From positions 1-56,869 of the forward strand of contig JAIKXO010000279.1 of assembly GCA_024684065.1 (NCBI GenBank): a stretch of 56,869 nucleotides of DNA, read 5' to 3'. Source of the stretch: Lachnospiraceae bacterium (lineage in GTDB: Bacteria > Bacillota_A > Clostridia > Lachnospirales > Lachnospiraceae). How positions within the stretch are numbered: the stretch's first letter is position 1; every line of letters starts with the position of its first letter. Shown here piece by piece: positions 17,009 to 26,070 of this stretch. The notes under the pieces are model-generated. The model was not told where the DNA came from, did no database searches, and worked only from the letters and a program-made list of their open reading frames with translations. Both the position numbers and the translations under genes were made by a program.

Positions 17009-17056
17009 GAGGGTATGTCGGATAATTCGGGGGCAGAGCCCCTTTTAAAACAGGAG
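17009..17056 (+). promoter_or_regulatory. 48-nt leader motif, copy 2, ahead of the surface protein gene
   Basis: It is 39/48 identical to 7792-7839. It contains GGGGC-AGA-GCCCC followed by TTTT, a compact hairpin just before the ACAGGAG ribosome binding site. In copy 1 the stem is preserved with different bases (AGGGG/TCCCT), as expected if the structure matters. Confidence 0.55.
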
Positions 17057-17063
17057 AATTTTT

Positions 17064-20000
17064 ATGTTAAAGGATAAATGGAAGAGCCTTAGCAGCCTGA
17101 GGAAGAGATTGTTCGCGCTGACACTGGCCGTGGCGGTACTCAGTACAAGCATCAGTATAGGCTATTTTGCCGTTAATGCGGATACCGACCCGACGGAAAG
17201 GGTCATCACATCCTTTGAAAAGCTTCCGGAGGAGATCGCATACCAGACGGTGCCCGTAGGGGGATCGGAGAAGGATATCGATTTTCCGAAGGAACTTAAG
17301 GTGATCCTGTATTCCGAAACGGAAACATCCGGTGATAAGACGGAATCTGTTTCCGTTCCACTGGATCCCGAGTCGGCACCGGCCGTACCTTCGGTTCCTT
17401 CCGCGGAGCCTTCACCGGGGACAGAGGAAAACGGAGCTGCCGGTGTTTCGGATGAGAACGCAGCCTCTGATATTCCGGGTAACACAGGCGGAGAGAATAA
17501 CGGAGACCAGGAGACAGCACCTTCTTCGGATGGGAATGCATCCGGCAATGAAGGCGGTGACAGTACTGTGACCCCTTCCGGTGATCCGGCAGGTGAGGCA
17601 CAGGAATCGGAAAACGGGAATCCCGATACTCAGGGCAGCGGAACCGGAACAGGATCACAGGGACAAAGCTCCGAAACCGGAAGCGGATCACAGGACCAAA
17701 GCTCCGGAACCGGAAACGTACCACAGGATCAAAGCTCCGGAACCGGAAACGGATCGCAGGATCAAAGCTCAGGGCCGGAAAACGGGTTACAGGAACAGGG
17801 CTCAGGGGGACAGAATACAGAGAACCAGAGCGCCGGAGAGCAGAGCGATAACGGGCAGGAGCAGAATGGGGACAGCCAGGGCTTTGGAGGCCAGGATCAG
17901 ACCGTTCAGAATCCGGAGGAGCCTGTTACAGAGGAGCCGGATACGCAGGATAGCGGTCTGGGCGCCCGCGCATTATTGGAATCTCTGTTTACGGTGCGGG
18001 TTCAGGCAGCGGAGCTTACGGAAAATGAAAACCCGGAACCTTCAAATAACGATGTTACTAATGAAGGGCCGGAGAGCGGACCCGCTTCTGACAGCGGGAC
18101 GGAACCTTCGGACAGGGCTTCATCCGATAACGCGGAAAGCAATAATGACGCTTCTTCGGACGATAACAGGGAAAGCAATAATGACGCTGCCTCGGACGGG
18201 AACGGAAATAATGACACTTCAGGGGATTCGAACGAAGAAAGCGACAATACCGCAACCTCCGATGAGAACGGTGCCGGCGGGGAAAATGAAGCCGGTGGGA
18301 ATAATGATCCCGCCGGGAATAATGACCAGGCATCGCCCGGGTCTTCCGAAACCGGGGACGGCCAGGCAGAGGAGGCTTCACAGGTAAAGGAAGAAGAAAC
18401 CGTCAGAAACGAAGATAAAAAGATGGAAGAGCTTTCAAGCGGCGTTTCGAAGATATTAAAGGACGTACACTGGAAGCTTGAGGGATATAGGAGCGCTTAC
18501 GGGAATAAATTCCAGGCGGTAAGGGCAGGCGACGTTTTTGTCTATGTCCCCGATATTGAGGCTTATGACTTAAGCTGCGACGCGCCTCTTCCGGAAATAC
18601 GGGTAACGATAGTCGAGGGAGAGGAAAAGAATACCGTAAGCGTAAGCGATAACGAGATGCCGAAGGAAGAAGGAGAAGTATTCAGCCAGTTCATGATAAT
18701 TGACGGCGTAAAGATCGAGCTTACGGCTCCGAAGGGCGTTTTCCCCGAGAACGCCATGCTTGTCGTCAAAAAGATCGATGATCCTTCCCAGAGGGAAAAG
18801 ATTAAGAATGTGCTGAGGGAAGACATGGGGCTTAACCCCGAAGCGGAGGTTCCTTCGGAGGGAGAAGAGACAGCTTCACAGGATCAGCTCAGCTTCCTGT
18901 CCTTTGATATATCAGTGATCGATGAAAACGGCGAGGAACTCCAGCCGAATAACGAATTCGGCGAAGCTACCGTTACTTTCTCGAATATAAGATCAGTAGG
19001 CGACGGAAGCACCGAGACGGAAATATCCGTCTACCACTTTGACGACGGGCTTGACAGTGCCGACTCACTTGGCGTCGATGAATCCGGGGATGCAGTGAGC
19101 GTCACGGCGGAGCATTTCTCAACGTATGTGGTGGCGAGCTCAAGAAGGGGAAGCGTTTCCACTGACGGATCCGTTACCGATATAGAGTGTTCAAGGCCGG
19201 ACCTCGGACTGATAAAGGGTGAAGAGTATTTCTTCCCGGGAAAGGGCAATAACATTTTCGGGGCAACCTTTACGGTGCTGCCTGCGAACGCTAAAAAAAA
19301 AGATATAATATGGACAATCAGTCCGAATACCGTAGATGCGAACGGATGGTTCAAGGCTGTTGCATCAGAGTATACTATTACTGCAACGATAAAGGGGGGA
19401 CAGATCAGTTTACAGGGCGTTGTTTCCGACTATACAGAGCAGTTTAAGGTCATAGTTACCGAAAATGCCCTTGTGATCGGCGGCCTCGAGTATTTCGGCC
19501 TTCAGGTCAATGACGGCATCGACGCCTATATTAACAACCAGGAATATATAGAGATACGAAGCTCTGCAGGCTCAAAGATCGAATATATGCTCCTGAACGA
19601 GTTTATCACGTCAGAGACCGTACTCGATAATAAGAAAAGCTGGTCCGGAAATTATACACCCACTTCAAAACCCAAACTGAAGCCGAATCAGAAAAATTAC
19701 GTCTATGCGAAGATAACGGACAATTCAAATAAGAGTACTTATATCGGGTCGCTCTGCATAGTCGAGGACGAGATAAAGCCGGTGATAAACAGCGTCACCG
19801 AAAAGCAGTCAGGCACCCAGGCAACGGTAACCGTTTCCGGGCAGGATGAGCTTTCCGGTATAAAGAATTACTATGTCCTCGCAAAAAAAGCTAACGAGCC
19901 GGCTCCTTCTGCCTCCGACATAATCAACAGCCCGAGCGTGGCGCCGAACCAGAGCGGCGTGTTCACGATACAGAATCTGCAGGCAAATACCGCCTATGTC

Positions 20001-21653
20001 TTCTATTCGGTTGCCATGGATAATGCCGGTAATGTAAGCAATGTGGCAAAGAGCGGGGTCGGGGCGCTTTCAGCGGTCATAAAAATCGATAAATACGAAT
20101 ATACTACCATGCAGGGCAAGGATGCGGTAGATGACTGCTACAATGAACAGAAGGAGATCGAAATATCTCTTACCACGGCGGGAGCTTCCGCAACCATACA
20201 GTATTATATATCGGATACCTTCATCAGTTCGACATCCGCTCTCGAAAAGGCGGTCAACGGCGCATGGTCGGCATATAATCCGGACAACAAGCCGGCTCTC
20301 AAGCAGAACAAGGTAAATTACATATACGCAAAGATCACGCCGCCGACCGGAGATCCGTTCTACCTGTCTTCAAAGGGTATATGGGAGGATGAGAAGCCTC
20401 CGAAGGTGTCAAGCGTAAAAGGAACTCCGAAGGATACGAGCGCAGATGTTACCGTAAAGGGAACCGATGGCGAAAGCGGAGTGGAGTTTTACTATGTGGT
20501 TGTAAAGAAGAGGGAAGAATCCGCGCCCTCGAAGCCCAAGAGCGTAAGGGACGATGGCAGAAAGACTGACGACGGGCTGTTTAGCGTTGATGGTCTCGAG
20601 GCAAAGACCAATTACACAATGTATGCCGTTGTAACGGACCGGGCAGGAAACATCAGTGAGATAAAGACCGGAAAGCTTACCACGAAGAAGTCGACCGACG
20701 CCAGTACGCAGGGCGCGGGAGCGGGCGGCGCCGGAGCAGGCGGTGCAGGCGCGGGCGCTGGGGGAGCAGGCGGTGCAGGCGCAGCCGGGTTGAAGCCCGG
20801 GGAGAGCAATGTGGATAAGCGTACCGCGGACGCCGAAAAGGATAAGAAAAAGGAAGGCGAGGAGGAAGAGGACGAAACTTCCATAAGAGACAGGGTTCCT
20901 TTTATCGATGATGCTTCGGAAGGCATACTGATCGGACGCGATAAGACCAGCGGCTGGGACAGGATAGAAGACGAGACGGTAAAATGCACGGCGCCTGCCG
21001 AGATAGTCATAGATATGAACGGAAGCACCGTTGTCCCTGTTGCGATGCTGCATGATTTTGCCGAAAGGGATGTGACCTGCTATTTCAAGATGGACGAAAA
21101 AGCCACCTGGGTGCTCAACGGCCTTTCCTACACGGAGCTTCCGAAGGATGACGTCGACTTCAGGGTAAGGCTTGATACCAAGAACATCCCTGCACAGAAG
21201 ATAAACGAACTGGCTGATGTTTATCCTCATATAAACTTTACCCTTTCTCATGACGGAGACTTCGGATTTACGGCTCTTCTCAGGCTTAACGTTGGAGAAA
21301 CGAACCACGGTCTGCATGCTAACCTCTATTACTATAATGAGGATGACAAGACACTCGAATATGTCAACTCGAGCCCGATCGATAACAACGGCTACGGGGT
21401 ATTTGAGTTTACCCATGCATCCGACTATACGGTGATAATAAGAGGCGATGCCGTTACCGGGTCCAAATCGGTCCTTAGCTCAGAGGCATCCGAGGAAGCG
21501 GAGGAGACCTATATCAATGCGGAGAGCATGAAAAAGAGCTCAGGCAGCAAGATCTGGCTTATCGTCATATCTGTGCTCAGTATACTGCTGTGTGTTGCCA
21601 TATTGCTTGCGCCCAGTGAGAAGAGGAGGAGGGCAGGTAGAGGAAAGGCATGA
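17064..21653 (+). CDS. Giant membrane-anchored surface protein with low-complexity stalk and Ig/FN3-like modules
   Basis: The 1529-residue product has an N-terminal signal or anchor (LFALTLAVAVLSTSISIGYF, about residues 15-35). A Ser/Asn/Gly/Glu/Gln-rich stalk follows at about 80-460, with 11-residue repeats. Residues about 460-700 form a more ordered region. Beta-rich modules follow, including two related units of about 150 residues (LSGIKNYYVLAKK ... AMDNAGNVS and SGVEFYYVVVKKR ... VTDRAGNIS) resembling FN3/Ig domains. Then come a Gly/Ala linker at about 1213-1236 and an acidic domain, then a C-terminal helix (IWLIVISVLSILLCVAILL) with a basic tail. It looks like an extracellular adhesin or sensor. 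Its last codons overlap the response regulator start by 4 bases, so the three proteins probably function together. Confidence 0.8.
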   Translation: MLKDKWKSLSSLRKRLFALTLAVAVLSTSISIGYFAVNADTDPTERVITSFEKLPEEIAYQTVPVGGSEKDIDFPKELKVILYSETETSGDKTESVSVPLDPESAPAVPSVPSAEPSPGTEENGAAGVSDENAASDIPGNTGGENNGDQETAPSSDGNASGNEGGDSTVTPSGDPAGEAQESENGNPDTQGSGTGTGSQGQSSETGSGSQDQSSGTGNVPQDQSSGTGNGSQDQSSGPENGLQEQGSGGQNTENQSAGEQSDNGQEQNGDSQGFGGQDQTVQNPEEPVTEEPDTQDSGLGARALLESLFTVRVQAAELTENENPEPSNNDVTNEGPESGPASDSGTEPSDRASSDNAESNNDASSDDNRESNNDAASDGNGNNDTSGDSNEESDNTATSDENGAGGENEAGGNNDPAGNNDQASPGSSETGDGQAEEASQVKEEETVRNEDKKMEELSSGVSKILKDVHWKLEGYRSAYGNKFQAVRAGDVFVYVPDIEAYDLSCDAPLPEIRVTIVEGEEKNTVSVSDNEMPKEEGEVFSQFMIIDGVKIELTAPKGVFPENAMLVVKKIDDPSQREKIKNVLREDMGLNPEAEVPSEGEETASQDQLSFLSFDISVIDENGEELQPNNEFGEATVTFSNIRSVGDGSTETEISVYHFDDGLDSADSLGVDESGDAVSVTAEHFSTYVVASSRRGSVSTDGSVTDIECSRPDLGLIKGEEYFFPGKGNNIFGATFTVLPANAKKKDIIWTISPNTVDANGWFKAVASEYTITATIKGGQISLQGVVSDYTEQFKVIVTENALVIGGLEYFGLQVNDGIDAYINNQEYIEIRSSAGSKIEYMLLNEFITSETVLDNKKSWSGNYTPTSKPKLKPNQKNYVYAKITDNSNKSTYIGSLCIVEDEIKPVINSVTEKQSGTQATVTVSGQDELSGIKNYYVLAKKANEPAPSASDIINSPSVAPNQSGVFTIQNLQANTAYVFYSVAMDNAGNVSNVAKSGVGALSAVIKIDKYEYTTMQGKDAVDDCYNEQKEIEISLTTAGASATIQYYISDTFISSTSALEKAVNGAWSAYNPDNKPALKQNKVNYIYAKITPPTGDPFYLSSKGIWEDEKPPKVSSVKGTPKDTSADVTVKGTDGESGVEFYYVVVKKREESAPSKPKSVRDDGRKTDDGLFSVDGLEAKTNYTMYAVVTDRAGNISEIKTGKLTTKKSTDASTQGAGAGGAGAGGAGAGAGGAGGAGAAGLKPGESNVDKRTADAEKDKKKEGEEEEDETSIRDRVPFIDDASEGILIGRDKTSGWDRIEDETVKCTAPAEIVIDMNGSTVVPVAMLHDFAERDVTCYFKMDEKATWVLNGLSYTELPKDDVDFRVRLDTKNIPAQKINELADVYPHINFTLSHDGDFGFTALLRLNVGETNHGLHANLYYYNEDDKTLEYVNSSPIDNNGYGVFEFTHASDYTVIIRGDAVTGSKSVLSSEASEEAEETYINAESMKKSSGSKIWLIVISVLSILLCVAILLAPSEKRRRAGRGKA
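17655..17819 (+). repeat. Five tandem 33-bp repeats in the surface protein gene
   Basis: Units begin at 17655, 17688, 17721, 17754 and 17787 and encode variants of an 11-residue SQDQSSGTGNG unit. The fourth and fifth are increasingly degenerate. They form part of the stalk, so copy number could vary between strains. Confidence 0.8.
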
Positions 21654-22450
21654 GGATAATAGCGGTCGATGATGAAAAACTGGCTCTCGAAGGGCTTATG
21701 ACCGAGATCGCCTTAGCGTCTCCCGATGCCGAACTCAGAGGGTTCAGGAAACCCGTAGAAGCGCTTAACTGGTGCAGGGACAACAACGGAGCGGATGTGG
21801 CCTTTTTAGACATTGAAATGGCCGGTTTAAAAGGGGTAGATCTTGCGGGAGAGCTTATAAGGCTCTTTCCCGATATAAATGTCATCTTCACGACCGGATA
21901 TGACGAATACGCGGTTGAAGCGATGGCAATGCGGGCGAGCGGATATGTCTTAAAGCCCGTTACTGCCGAAAAGATAAGGACGGAGCTCTCAAATCTGAGG
22001 AATAAACCGCCGGAGAGAAAGGGAAGGCTTTACATCAGGACTTTCGGCACCTTTGAGGTCTTCCTGGACGGAATACCTGTTAAGTTCAAGTACCAGAAGA
22101 CAAAGGAGCTGTTAGCCTGGCTTATAGACAGAAGAGGAGCCCTTTCCACCAACAGGGAGATCATTTCCGTGCTCTGGGAGGATGATACCCTCTCAAATGA
22201 TCATTCCTCCTACCTTAAGAATATCAGGACGGATCTTCTGAATACCCTGGAGGAGTGCGGTTACGGTGACTGTATAGTAAGGGAGAGGGGAGCTATGGGA
22301 ATAGCTTCCGAGAGAATAGATTGCGATTACTACGAATATCTTTGGAACAGAGATGTAGATGGCGCGGAGGAGCTTTTCAAGGGCGAGTATATGTCGCAGT
22401 ACGGATGGGGTGAATTCACTTTGGGCACTCTTATGGGGGCTTATGTATGA
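21650..22450 (+). CDS. SARP-type response regulator
   Basis: Residues 1-120 form a receiver domain: VDDE acidic pocket (Asp7, Asp8), phospho-acceptor Asp54 in FLDIEMAG, and LKPVT with the conserved Lys. Residues about 128-260 match the OmpR-like winged-helix DNA-binding domain of SARP regulators (FGTFEVFLDG, LLAWLIDRRGA, VLWEDD). There is no large bacterial transcriptional activation domain. The ATG at 21650 overlaps the TGA of the surface protein gene (ATGA), and its own end overlaps the kinase gene by 4 bases. Translational coupling with both is therefore expected. It is a candidate regulator of the CIS operon starting 0.9 kb downstream. Confidence 0.9.
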   Translation: MRIIAVDDEKLALEGLMTEIALASPDAELRGFRKPVEALNWCRDNNGADVAFLDIEMAGLKGVDLAGELIRLFPDINVIFTTGYDEYAVEAMAMRASGYVLKPVTAEKIRTELSNLRNKPPERKGRLYIRTFGTFEVFLDGIPVKFKYQKTKELLAWLIDRRGALSTNREIISVLWEDDTLSNDHSSYLKNIRTDLLNTLEECGYGDCIVRERGAMGIASERIDCDYYEYLWNRDVDGAEELFKGEYMSQYGWGEFTLGTLMGAYV

Positions 22451-23199
22451 CAGTATATCTGGCCTTCGGGGCGGGCTTTTTAGCAGCGTCGCTTTTATTT
22501 ATCTGTGTAAATCTAAGCTACAGAAGGCACAGCAGAAAGAAATCGATAAGCCAGGAAGACAGGCTGGGGAAGCAGCAGGATACCATACAGGAGCTTCAGA
22601 CCAAGATAGCCCTTTCTCAGATCAAGTCGCATTTTCTGTATAATGCCTTAAATTCCATATATATACTTTGCGGGAAGGATCTGAAAGCCGGAAGGCAGGC
22701 TATCTCCGATCTTTCTGACTACCTAAGGGCGAATATGGGCTTTATGGACAGTGAGGCTCCCATCCCGTTTGAAAGGGAGATGGATCACGTCAGGGCTTAC
22801 CTTGCCCTTGAAATGCTGAGGTTCCCCGAGGAACTGTCTTACAGCATAGTGACGCCGGTTACCGATTTCTCGCTTCCGGCTCTGTCGGTGCAGCCGCTCG
22901 TGGAAAACGCCGTGCGGCATGGAATAGTCTCCTCCGGAAGAGAGGGGATCCTTGTAATTACCACAAGAGAGAGCGAAGATTCGTTCTTCGTTACTATAAA
23001 TGATAACGGAAGAGGCTTCGACCCTGCGCCGTTCCTGAATGTAAGGGGAAAACATTTAAGCGAGGAGGACCTTAAGCACATAGGGATCCGAAACGTGAAG
23101 GAACGCCTGAAAAGACAGGTTGGCGGGGAGCTCTCCATTAATTCGTCCCCGGGGGAAGGGACGGAGGTCACGATTAAGATACCGAAGAGGCTGCAGTAA
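22447..23199 (+). CDS. LytS/YehU-type sensor histidine kinase
   Basis: The 250-residue kinase has one N-terminal membrane helix (LAFGAGFLAASLLFICVNL), a short coiled segment, then a His_kinase domain with phospho-acceptor His62 in IKSHFLYNALNSI. The HATPase domain follows, with PLVENAVRHGI, NDNGRGF and GIGIRNV-like (HIGIRNVKERL) boxes. There is essentially no extracellular sensor domain, so input may come from a partner; the co-encoded surface protein is the obvious candidate. The ATGA overlap at 22447-22450 couples it to the response regulator, its likely partner. Confidence 0.92.
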   Translation: MTVYLAFGAGFLAASLLFICVNLSYRRHSRKKSISQEDRLGKQQDTIQELQTKIALSQIKSHFLYNALNSIYILCGKDLKAGRQAISDLSDYLRANMGFMDSEAPIPFEREMDHVRAYLALEMLRFPEELSYSIVTPVTDFSLPALSVQPLVENAVRHGIVSSGREGILVITTRESEDSFFVTINDNGRGFDPAPFLNVRGKHLSEEDLKHIGIRNVKERLKRQVGGELSINSSPGEGTEVTIKIPKRLQ

Positions 23200-23228
23200 G
23201 GATCTGTTTTGCAGGCCTTCAGGCTGTA

Positions 23229-23265
23229 TGTCTTTTTTGTGTCCATCTTTTTGTTATAGTAAACT
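23229..23265 (+). promoter_or_regulatory. Predicted promoter with 16-nt shared box, for the CIS operon
   Basis: TGTCTTTTTTGTGTCC (23229-23244) is identical to 16932-16947. TTGTGT (23237-23242) is followed after 17 bases by TAAACT (23260-23265); a TATAGT at 23255 is an alternative with poor spacing. The element lies about 80-120 bases upstream of the first CIS gene, in the 147-base gap after the kinase gene. Confidence 0.5.
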
Positions 23266-23346
23266 AGCATGTCGGTCCGCGGCGTTCGCCAAAGGCCAAA
23301 ACAAGGGGTCTAACTGCATAAATTTGCCATTTTTTGTGAGGATGTT

Positions 23347-25185
23347 ATGAGCATTAATCAACTGTACCCATTTGAAAGAAACAGATATTACCCCGGAAAG
23401 ATGCTGACGAGCGCAGACCTGGAGGCGGAGCAGAATTATCATATGAACAAGGATCGTTTCTTAAACGGCCTTTTATATGGGAAGGGAGTCATCTGCGGCC
23501 TCGACGTCACCTGGCTTGACGATCTTTCCATTATCATAGAGAGCGGTGCCGCGATAGACGGGACCGGGAGAGAGGTCATTGTGGATAAATCCGTCGTGAA
23601 GAAGCTGTCCGCAATAGACGGGTATGACGACTTAAAGGGAGATCAGGCGTTTCTGAAGCTTCGTTACCATGAAAAGGCTGTCCACAGCGTATACAGCGTC
23701 AATCATAAGGACGGGGACAAGGAGTACGAGTATAACAGGATCGCTGAGGATTACGAGTTCTTTTTATCGGAGGATACGGACAGCCAGGAAGGGTTCATGG
23801 ACGACGAATTCCTTCTTAAAGAGGTTCTGTTTAAGAGCACGAACTATATCGGAACATTGATGATACCCCGCGCGGCGGCAAAGGGAAGGAATGTAAAGCT
23901 TGTTCTTTTAGTGAACAAATTAAGCGACGAGGATGTTTCCCTCTCCTTAAGAGGCGTTTTGGAAATGCCTGTATTCCTTACTCCGGGCGGCGAGCACGAT
24001 ATGGAGATAGGGGTTGAGGATCTGGAGCTTAAGAAAGATGAGAGCTTCATGAAAGAGTACTGGGTCAGCGTCATGGATGTTCCGGATGAAAAAACGGAGC
24101 TTATCTTAAGGAGCGGATCCTTAAGCGCGTTTGAAAATGAACAGGCAATTAATGTTGCCGCGCATTTTTCCCTGAGGCTCAGGATTTCGGAGGATACTCC
24201 TCTTGCGCTTGTCAGCCAGGAGATAGGCCATATGAGCCTTGAGGCCAGGAACATGGCTTACGGGGATGACGCGGTGCCCCTTGCCCTGATAAGGCTTGTC
24301 CGCCAGGCAGGCACATATATTATTGAAAGCATAGAAAAGGCGGGGATCAAGAATTATATTATGGCCCCTGCGGAGGAGCTTACAAGAAACAAGTATCTGT
24401 CCTATTTCATGAAGGATGTGGAGCTTTTAAGGACAAGCGGCGAGGAAAGGACCGTAATGGCCCAGGAATCGAGAAGGGCAGAGTTCTCAAATATAGCCGC
24501 GGGAACCCTGGAGGTGCCGCTCGGACGTAATGCCAGGGAAGGGGACATCCGCTACAGCGGTGAGATAGCCCATGGCCTGGGACCCGGCCATGTATATGTC
24601 GATGTGGGATACCATTCCCTTTCCGACGATCCGCGCCTGGGTACGAACCAGAAGAGTACGATTTACGGTAATCCCGAGCTCTTCAGCTCCTGGAATGATA
24701 TGCTGGCCAATGTTGAGACTGCAGTGAAGGTCCTTGACGAAAAGGGCACCTTTATCGTTGCCGCCAGGCTCTTAAGGCCGGTAGATTATCTGGTCCTCTC
24801 TTTCAACTGGGTCGCGATCCGCTTCCCTTCGGGAAATGAGATGGAGCTGACTGAGGATTATTATGACAAGAGCATTTCCGTCAATACTCCTACCGTTATA
24901 CTGGGACCCAAGGAAAGCCATTTCTTCGGAGTAAGGTTCAATAATATGAAGAAATGCAGCATAACGTATGAGCTTACCCACCCCAACAGCGGTGAGATCA
25001 GTTCTGACGGAATATACACAGCGCCTTCGAAGGACGGCGTTTATGAGATAAGGATATACTGCACGGATATGCCTGTTATCTGCACCTACGCATATGCCAT
25101 CGTAAAGAAAAAGATGGTAGAGGATGCGGTTGACGAGGATAGTGTCAAAGCGCTTAAAACCACGCTTCCCGGAGGGGCAGAATGA
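23347..25185 (+). CDS. CIS-associated protein of unknown function with C-terminal Ig-like domain
   Basis: The 612-residue product opens with YPFERNRYYPGKMLTSADLE, followed by GVICGLDV and DGTGREVIVD. From memory, this N-terminal signature belongs to proteins found in contractile injection system loci of Firmicutes and other phyla; the function is not known to me. Residues about 515-595 look like a bacterial Ig-like domain (GEISSDGIYTAPS). There is no signal peptide or membrane helix. It could be a baseplate-associated or fibre-like component. GAGG lies 6 bases before the ATG, and the next gene overlaps its end by 4 bases. Confidence 0.65.
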   Translation: MSINQLYPFERNRYYPGKMLTSADLEAEQNYHMNKDRFLNGLLYGKGVICGLDVTWLDDLSIIIESGAAIDGTGREVIVDKSVVKKLSAIDGYDDLKGDQAFLKLRYHEKAVHSVYSVNHKDGDKEYEYNRIAEDYEFFLSEDTDSQEGFMDDEFLLKEVLFKSTNYIGTLMIPRAAAKGRNVKLVLLVNKLSDEDVSLSLRGVLEMPVFLTPGGEHDMEIGVEDLELKKDESFMKEYWVSVMDVPDEKTELILRSGSLSAFENEQAINVAAHFSLRLRISEDTPLALVSQEIGHMSLEARNMAYGDDAVPLALIRLVRQAGTYIIESIEKAGIKNYIMAPAEELTRNKYLSYFMKDVELLRTSGEERTVMAQESRRAEFSNIAAGTLEVPLGRNAREGDIRYSGEIAHGLGPGHVYVDVGYHSLSDDPRLGTNQKSTIYGNPELFSSWNDMLANVETAVKVLDEKGTFIVAARLLRPVDYLVLSFNWVAIRFPSGNEMELTEDYYDKSISVNTPTVILGPKESHFFGVRFNNMKKCSITYELTHPNSGEISSDGIYTAPSKDGVYEIRIYCTDMPVICTYAYAIVKKKMVEDAVDEDSVKALKTTLPGGAE

Positions 25186-26024
25186 TCTTTGAATCCCGTG
25201 GCGGGGGCTACGAGGCGGTAAGCAGTCTTCTTCACGGAAAGGTAAATGACTGTTACGTTGCAAAGAACGTCGGTAATGATAACGGCGTTATGTATACCCT
25301 GGTCGTGCTTCATGACCATGATACCGTTTTGTCTCTTCTGGAAGTGTATGGTGAGGCATCCGATTATGAGGGTCCTTTGATAGAGACCTTTTCAAGCGGA
25401 CAGGATTTTGTGCTGGTTTTTCCGTACAGGACCGAGAGAGCCCTGAAAGACTTCTATGTTGGGGAGGCCTATACACTTGAGCGGTGTGAGGAGATATGCT
25501 TTAACCTGATCTTAACCTGCATGACCTCCGGTATTAAATCCCCGATTTTATACCTCATACTTAACCAGTGGCTTTTAAATATCGCAAGGGATGACAATAT
25601 TTATTTAAGCTACAGGATGGATTTTGAACCCCTTGATATAACCCTCACCGAGAGGGACTGCGCCACAGAGTGCGCTGATATACTCCTTGAGCTCCTTTCC
25701 TCAAAGGCCAGGGAAAAAAGCGTGGTCTATGAGCTGCTTCAGAAAAAGGTCGCGAATAAGAGCTACAGCACGTTCACCGAGCTGTACCGCGACATGAGGA
25801 TAGCGGCCACTCCGGTAAAGAAGGGGAATATAATCAGAAGGATCAAAGCCTTCTTCCACAGGAATTCGGATACGCTGTTCGGGATACTGTTCTGGGTATG
25901 CCTTATAGCCGCGATCGTAGCCATTATTCTTCTCATTACCAACCTCGTGGTCGGAGACATACCTTTCCTCAGGTTATTCTATAACAGCTTCAAGAAGATA
26001 GGAACCGAGTCACTGGTGCAGTAG
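25182..26024 (+). CDS. Membrane protein with a pseudokinase-like cytoplasmic domain
   Basis: The 280-residue product has a soluble region of about 225 residues and one transmembrane helix near the C-terminus (about 230-256, FGILFWVCLIAAIVAIILLI). It ends with about 25 residues on the other side. The soluble part has a protein-kinase-like pattern. YVAK lies in an N-lobe-like beta segment. FVLVFPYR sits at the hinge position. LNQWLLNIARDDNIYLSY replaces the catalytic loop, without the HRD and DFG residues. A membrane-anchored pseudokinase recalls EssB of type VII secretion, but I infer this from pattern only. The ATGA overlap couples it to the previous gene. Confidence 0.5.
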   Translation: MIFESRGGGYEAVSSLLHGKVNDCYVAKNVGNDNGVMYTLVVLHDHDTVLSLLEVYGEASDYEGPLIETFSSGQDFVLVFPYRTERALKDFYVGEAYTLERCEEICFNLILTCMTSGIKSPILYLILNQWLLNIARDDNIYLSYRMDFEPLDITLTERDCATECADILLELLSSKAREKSVVYELLQKKVANKSYSTFTELYRDMRIAATPVKKGNIIRRIKAFFHRNSDTLFGILFWVCLIAAIVAIILLITNLVVGDIPFLRLFYNSFKKIGTESLVQ

Positions 26025-26070
26025 CTTTGGAACAGTCGTAACTGATTTTATTATAAGGAACAGATCTGAA

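Noticed and set aside
17581..18387. Alternative plus-strand frame of 268 codons in the surface protein gene
   Set aside because: Arg/Ile/Thr-rich shadow of the low-complexity stalk in another frame, without a ribosome binding site.
20409..21416. Minus-strand frame of 335 codons
   Set aside because: Antisense to the C-terminal half of the giant surface protein; no start site or recognisable product.
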